The notes under the pieces were generated by a model. It had not been told where the DNA came from, did no database searches, and worked only from the letters and a program-made list of their open reading frames with translations. Source: an uncultured Lachnospiraceae bacterium (lineage in GTDB: Bacteria > Bacillota > Clostridia > Lachnospirales > Lachnospiraceae). Taken from it: DNA of 64,000 bases. This document shows, in pieces, positions 60,224-64,000 of the stretch; within the stretch, counting starts at the first letter, position 1, and every line of letters begins with the position of its first letter. The position numbers and the translations under genes are program-made. Where the stretch lies: assembly GCA_902761585.1 (NCBI GenBank), contig CACWKX010000001.1:1-64000 (forward strand), in the 5' to 3' direction.

Positions 60224-63135
60224 GGCGAAAATTGAAGGACAGAGAGAAAGAGAAAAATAGCAGGAAACGGATCAGTTCCATCGGCCTGAAGCCGAGGGTT
60301 GCCATCATCGTGGTGATTTCCCTTGTCATGACAGCCGTCATGATCATCCGACTGTTCACGCTTCAGATCATCAATGGGGAGAACTATGATGAAAATCATA
60401 CCATGCAGATTCTCCGGACCAAGACCCTCAAGCCGACGAGGGGGGAGATCTACGATGTAAACGGAAAACTGCTGGCCTACAATCAGCTGGTGTACGATGT
60501 GACAATGGAGGACAGCGGCAGCTACAGCAGCAGCCGTGATCACAACCTTGCGCTCAATGGCATCCTCTACAATACGATCAAAGTGATCGAGAGTCATGGA
60601 GACAGTGTGTCAGACGATTTTCAGATCAGCCTGGATGAAGACGGACAGTATGTCTACAATGTGAAGGGATTCAATCTGAGCCGGTTCAAGGCAGACCTGT
60701 TCGGTTACAAGACAATCGATGAGCTTTCTCCGAAGCAGAAAGACATGAGTGCGGCGGACATGATCGCCCTTCTGTGCAGTGACAAGTACTTCGGCATCGG
60801 GACAGAAAGCGTCACGAAGGCAGATCGTGAAAAGTGGAACCTTCCGGAAAGCTACACCCCGGTGGAAGTCCTGAAGCTGTGTCATTTCCGTAGCCTGCTT
60901 CAGCAGAACAGCTATCAGCGGTACAATGCCATCACGATTGCATCGGATGTCAGCTCCGAGACGGTCTCACAGCTTCTGGAGAATACCGGAGAGCTGAAGG
61001 GGATCCAGGTGACAGAGGACTACAAGCGGGTTTACAACGATGCGGTGTACTTTGCGCCGATTATCGGGTACACCGGGAAGGTTTCACAGGACGAGCTTAA
61101 GGATCTGCAGCAGAAGGATTCCTCCTACGATTCGACCGATGTTGTGGGGAAGGTCGGCCTTGAGAAGGAGATGGAGACGAGTCTGCAGGGCAAGAAGGGA
61201 TCGGAGACAATCTATGTCGACAATCTGGGCAGAACCCTTTCCGTCGATTCGGTCAGACAGCCTCAGGCAGGAGATTCCATCTATCTGTCGATTGATGCCA
61301 ATCTTCAGAAGGTCTGCTACCAGATTCTGGAGGAATACATCGCCGGCATTGTCTGGGCGAACATTGTCGACACGGAATCCATCAATACGGAATACATCAC
61401 GTCCGCTGACCAGGTCCGAATCCCGGTCTACGACGTGTATTATTCCCTGTTCGAGAACAATGTGCTGAGTGTTTCACACCTTTCGAACGCGGATGCGTCT
61501 GACAACGAGAAGGAGGTCTATCAGCAGTTCCAGAAAAAGGCCGCTTCGATCTTTACGGATCTGAAGAGCCAGCTGACAAGTGATACGCCGACCATCTACA
61601 ATGACCTGACGGATGAGATGAAGGTCTATCAGTCCTATATTGTCGACACCATGCTTCCGAATGCGGGTATCCTGAATACGGAGGCTGTCGACAAGACAGA
61701 CCAGACCTACAAGGCGTGGAAGGCCGGCACCATCAGCCTGAAGGACTATCTGTCCTATGCAATTTCCAAGGACTGGATCAACATCGATGGAGTTGTGCAG
61801 CAGACCAGCTATATGGATTCAAACGAAGTCTATTCATCACTGGCTGACTTCATTGCGGCAGACCTGCTGGAGGATACAGACTTCTGCAAGCATGTTTTCC
61901 GCTATATGCTGATGGAGGGCTCTCTGTCCGGAGCCCAGATGTGTCTGCTCTTGTTTGACCAGGGTGTCCTCAAGATGAATGAGCAGGACTACAATAACCT
62001 GTCAGACGGATCTCTTTCCGCCTACGATTTCATCCGGGACAAGATTTACAATCTGGAAATTACACCGGCGCAGCTCGCCTTGGCACCGTGTTCCGGAGCC
62101 ATTGTGGTGACGGATCCTTCCAATGGAGCGGTCCGCGCCTGCGTCACCTATCCGGGATATGACAGCAATCGCCTTGTCAATGAGATGGATTCGGATTATT
62201 ACAACAAGCTGGCAACGGATCTGTCGAGTCCGTTCTACAGCCGGGCAACCCAGGAACTTCTGGCACCGGGTTCGACCTTCAAGCTGGTCACGGCGACGGC
62301 GGCGCTCAGCGAGGGCGTGCTGAGCCTCGGGGAGACGATCTACTGCTCTGGTATCTTCGAGCAGACAGATAAACCAATCAAGTGCTGGATCTACAATGAA
62401 GGCGGCATCCACGGGACGGAAGACCTGGTCGCGGGCATCAAGAATTCCTGCAACTTCTTCTTCAATACGCTGGGCTACCGGCTGGGGTCCGAGGGTGGTA
62501 CGTACAACGATGAAGACGGTGTCAAGAAGCTCCAGCAATATGCTTCCCTGTACGGATTGGACTCCAAGTCCGGGATAGAGGTTCCGGAGACGAGTCCGCA
62601 TCTGCTGACCTACGATGCGGTGCGTGGTGCGATGGGGCAGTCCGACAATGCTTACACTGTATCGGAGCTTGCCCGTTACGTGACCACCATCGCAAACTCG
62701 GGCAGCTGCTATGATCTGTCTCTGATCAGCAAGACAACCGATTCGAACGGGAATACGGTGACGGAGCATGAGCCGGAGCTGCACTCCCAGGTATCGATGC
62801 CGCAGGAGGACTGGGACGCCATCCACGAGGGAATGAAACAGGTGGTGCAGAACAGCAGCGCCTTCACCGGGTACAGCGGCGTCAGCGTGTCCGGAAAGAC
62901 CGGAACTGCTCAGGAGGTTGTGACAAAGCCGAACCATGCGTTGTTTGTCGGCTATGCTCCGTCTGACAAGCCGACGATGGCGCTGGCCGTCCGTGTCGCA
63001 AATGGCTACAGCTCTGCGAATACAGCCGCCATCGCAAAGGACGTCGTCAACTATTACTTCAACCAGAAGGATCTTTCTGAGCTCACGCCGGGGCATGCGA
63101 TCCAGGTGCAGAGCGGAAATACAAGGAATGACTAA
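60220..63135 (+). CDS. mrdA: Penicillin-binding protein 2 (class B PBP), unusually long
   Basis: A class B transpeptidase that crosslinks the lateral wall. The 971-residue protein has a short cytoplasmic N-terminus, one membrane helix (about 25-47), a PBP dimerisation domain (TRGEIYDVNGKLLA) and the transpeptidase motifs S685TFK688, S743CN745 and K893TG895. Typical PBP2 has 600-720 residues; an extra ~250-residue segment (about 390-640), helical and without known motifs, sits between the dimerisation domain and the catalytic part. Starts at GTG 60220, overlapping mreD. It probably pairs with the RodA-like product starting at 63933. Confidence 0.93.
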   Translation: MRRKLKDREKEKNSRKRISSIGLKPRVAIIVVISLVMTAVMIIRLFTLQIINGENYDENHTMQILRTKTLKPTRGEIYDVNGKLLAYNQLVYDVTMEDSGSYSSSRDHNLALNGILYNTIKVIESHGDSVSDDFQISLDEDGQYVYNVKGFNLSRFKADLFGYKTIDELSPKQKDMSAADMIALLCSDKYFGIGTESVTKADREKWNLPESYTPVEVLKLCHFRSLLQQNSYQRYNAITIASDVSSETVSQLLENTGELKGIQVTEDYKRVYNDAVYFAPIIGYTGKVSQDELKDLQQKDSSYDSTDVVGKVGLEKEMETSLQGKKGSETIYVDNLGRTLSVDSVRQPQAGDSIYLSIDANLQKVCYQILEEYIAGIVWANIVDTESINTEYITSADQVRIPVYDVYYSLFENNVLSVSHLSNADASDNEKEVYQQFQKKAASIFTDLKSQLTSDTPTIYNDLTDEMKVYQSYIVDTMLPNAGILNTEAVDKTDQTYKAWKAGTISLKDYLSYAISKDWINIDGVVQQTSYMDSNEVYSSLADFIAADLLEDTDFCKHVFRYMLMEGSLSGAQMCLLLFDQGVLKMNEQDYNNLSDGSLSAYDFIRDKIYNLEITPAQLALAPCSGAIVVTDPSNGAVRACVTYPGYDSNRLVNEMDSDYYNKLATDLSSPFYSRATQELLAPGSTFKLVTATAALSEGVLSLGETIYCSGIFEQTDKPIKCWIYNEGGIHGTEDLVAGIKNSCNFFFNTLGYRLGSEGGTYNDEDGVKKLQQYASLYGLDSKSGIEVPETSPHLLTYDAVRGAMGQSDNAYTVSELARYVTTIANSGSCYDLSLISKTTDSNGNTVTEHEPELHSQVSMPQEDWDAIHEGMKQVVQNSSAFTGYSGVSVSGKTGTAQEVVTKPNHALFVGYAPSDKPTMALAVRVANGYSSANTAAIAKDVVNYYFNQKDLSELTPGHAIQVQSGNTRND

Positions 63136-63163
63136 ACTGACAGATTCATCAGGGAGATGAAGG

Positions 63164-63913
63164 ATGGCTTCGTTTGAACTCAAAAGCAACCAGTATGTTC
63201 TGACACTTCTGTGCGCGCCAGATGTCCCGTTTGAGACCTTGCTTGTGGATGTCCGGGACAAATTCCGGAAAAGTGCGAAGTTTTTCAAAAATGGGCAGAT
63301 GGCGGTGCGCTTTCAGGGAAGGGTGCTGAGTGATGAGGAACAGCGCCTTCTTGTGAAGGCGATTACGGACAGCTGCCAGCTCGATATCACCTGCATCATC
63401 GATGAGGATGCCTCCCAGCAAGAGAGGGAGGCCGAGCTGATTGCTAAGAGCATCCGCGATACAACCGAGAATTCAGCTGTCCTGGTCACGCAGTCTCTGA
63501 AAAATGGTCAGCGGCTGTCCTTTGGCCGGACTGTCGTGATTCTGGGCGATGTACAGCCCGGTGCTGAGGTGGTGTCGGACGGCAGCATCGTTGTGCTCGG
63601 AATCGCCATGGGCATTCTGAGAGCCGGTGCATCCGGGAACGAGCATTCATTCATATCCGGAACGGTGCTGAAGCCATTTGAGATATCGATCGCCGGGCGC
63701 AGGGCTGTCTCGGGAATCCGGAAAACGGAGATTGACAGAGAGTATGCGCCGGATCCGAAGGTCGCCTGTCTGAGGGAAGGGCATATCAGTCTGGAACCGT
63801 TGTCAGGTGACTTGTTCGACGCCATTCTTCATGGCAAAAAACTTCCTGGGAAAACTTCCAGGGGAGCTGCTGACAGCAAGCCAGGGACGGACGGACCTCA
63901 GAAAAAGGCATGA
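63164..63913 (+). CDS. minC: Septum site-determining protein MinC
   Basis: MinC blocks FtsZ polymerisation away from mid-cell. The 249-residue protein has an N-terminal FtsZ-binding domain (about 1-100) and the C-terminal right-handed beta-helix (about 105-205) with the glycine-spaced repeats GDVQPGAEVVSDGSIVVLG. A 40-residue basic tail follows. AGGGAGATGAAGG precedes ATG 63164. minD, which normally follows, is not between minC and the next start. Confidence 0.93.
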   Translation: MASFELKSNQYVLTLLCAPDVPFETLLVDVRDKFRKSAKFFKNGQMAVRFQGRVLSDEEQRLLVKAITDSCQLDITCIIDEDASQQEREAELIAKSIRDTTENSAVLVTQSLKNGQRLSFGRTVVILGDVQPGAEVVSDGSIVVLGIAMGILRAGASGNEHSFISGTVLKPFEISIAGRRAVSGIRKTEIDREYAPDPKVACLREGHISLEPLSGDLFDAILHGKKLPGKTSRGAADSKPGTDGPQKKA

Positions 63914-63932
63914 TGCCGGGAGAGGAATCTTC

Positions 63933-64000
63933 ATGTTCAGACAATATCGAATCAGAAATTACAGCTTCCCGCTCGCAGGGGCTTGCATTCTCCTTGCCAC
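63933..64000 (+). CDS. RodA/FtsW-like SEDS protein, N-terminus only
   Basis: ATG 63933 has AGAGGAA upstream and opens a frame that runs off the window end. The 22 visible residues begin MFRQYRIRNYSFPLAGACI, which look like the N-terminus of Clostridial RodA/FtsW/SpoVE proteins (short basic start, then the first membrane helix). A rodA here would pair with mrdA. The call rests on a short stretch plus context. Confidence 0.5.
   Translation, partial: MFRQYRIRNYSFPLAGACILLA

Noticed and set aside
62002..63288. 428-codon minus-strand frame across mrdA
   Set aside because: Antisense to the transpeptidase domain with all catalytic motifs on the other strand.

Overview
The window is a housekeeping stretch of a Bacillota chromosome, almost certainly class Clostridia and most like Lachnospiraceae. 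The reasons are gene order and content: rplU-prp-rpmA-obgE, with an L27 precursor cleaved by Prp; yicC-remA-gmk-rpoZ; a PPi-dependent phosphofructokinase; NfnAB; Rex; RqcH; a SpoVB-like flippase; and mreBCD-mrdA-minC. GC content is moderately high (roughly 54-55% by eye), promoters are sigma-A like, and Shine-Dalgarno sites are strong. I cannot name the genus. Nearly everything is on the + strand; rqcH, purC and an ABC-F gene are the exceptions.

Layout. 1-122: the right end of an IS200/IS605-type element, with the last codons of tnpB overlapping the 3' part of a probable omega RNA. 153-6748: a radical SAM pair, RNase E/G, then rplU (with L21 leader), prp, rpmA and obgE. 6898-10522: divergent rqcH and pfp. 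10620-14968: operon yicC-remA-gmk-rpoZ-rimO-pgsA, with a clear promoter and terminator. 15120-22530: icd; an unusual cytosolic ParB-like/BMP fusion with a metallophosphoesterase; and a heterodimeric ABC exporter pair. 22576-25970: purC and the ABC-F gene on the minus strand, separated by a 545-bp AT-rich non-coding region with DnaA-box-like sites and three copies of a 10-mer. 26056-35147: rex, alr, a CNNM/CorC-type protein, yebC, a CFI-box protein, uppP and ftsK/spoIIIE. 35231-41674: nfnAB, rlmH, an FGGY kinase, phoH and ybeY. 41785-44762: an exported DUF3048 protein and a SpoVB-like flippase. 44766-56729: miaB-mutS-mutL-miaA, a PLP enzyme and two FAD enzymes. 56769-end: radC-mreBCD-mrdA-minC and the first codons of a rodA/ftsW-like gene.

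How the genes work together. The core themes are translation and ribosome quality control (rplU, rpmA, prp, obgE, rimO, rlmH, ybeY, rqcH, miaA/miaB), DNA repair (mutS, mutL, radC), elongation and division (mre genes, mrdA, minC, ftsK, uppP, alr) and redox balance (rex, nfnAB, icd). 

The most unusual items are the omega RNA end at base 1, the origin-like intergenic region near 23.7 kb, the ParB/BMP fusion module near 16.4-19.0 kb, and the CFI-box protein near 30.8 kb. No tRNA, rRNA or CRISPR array was seen.
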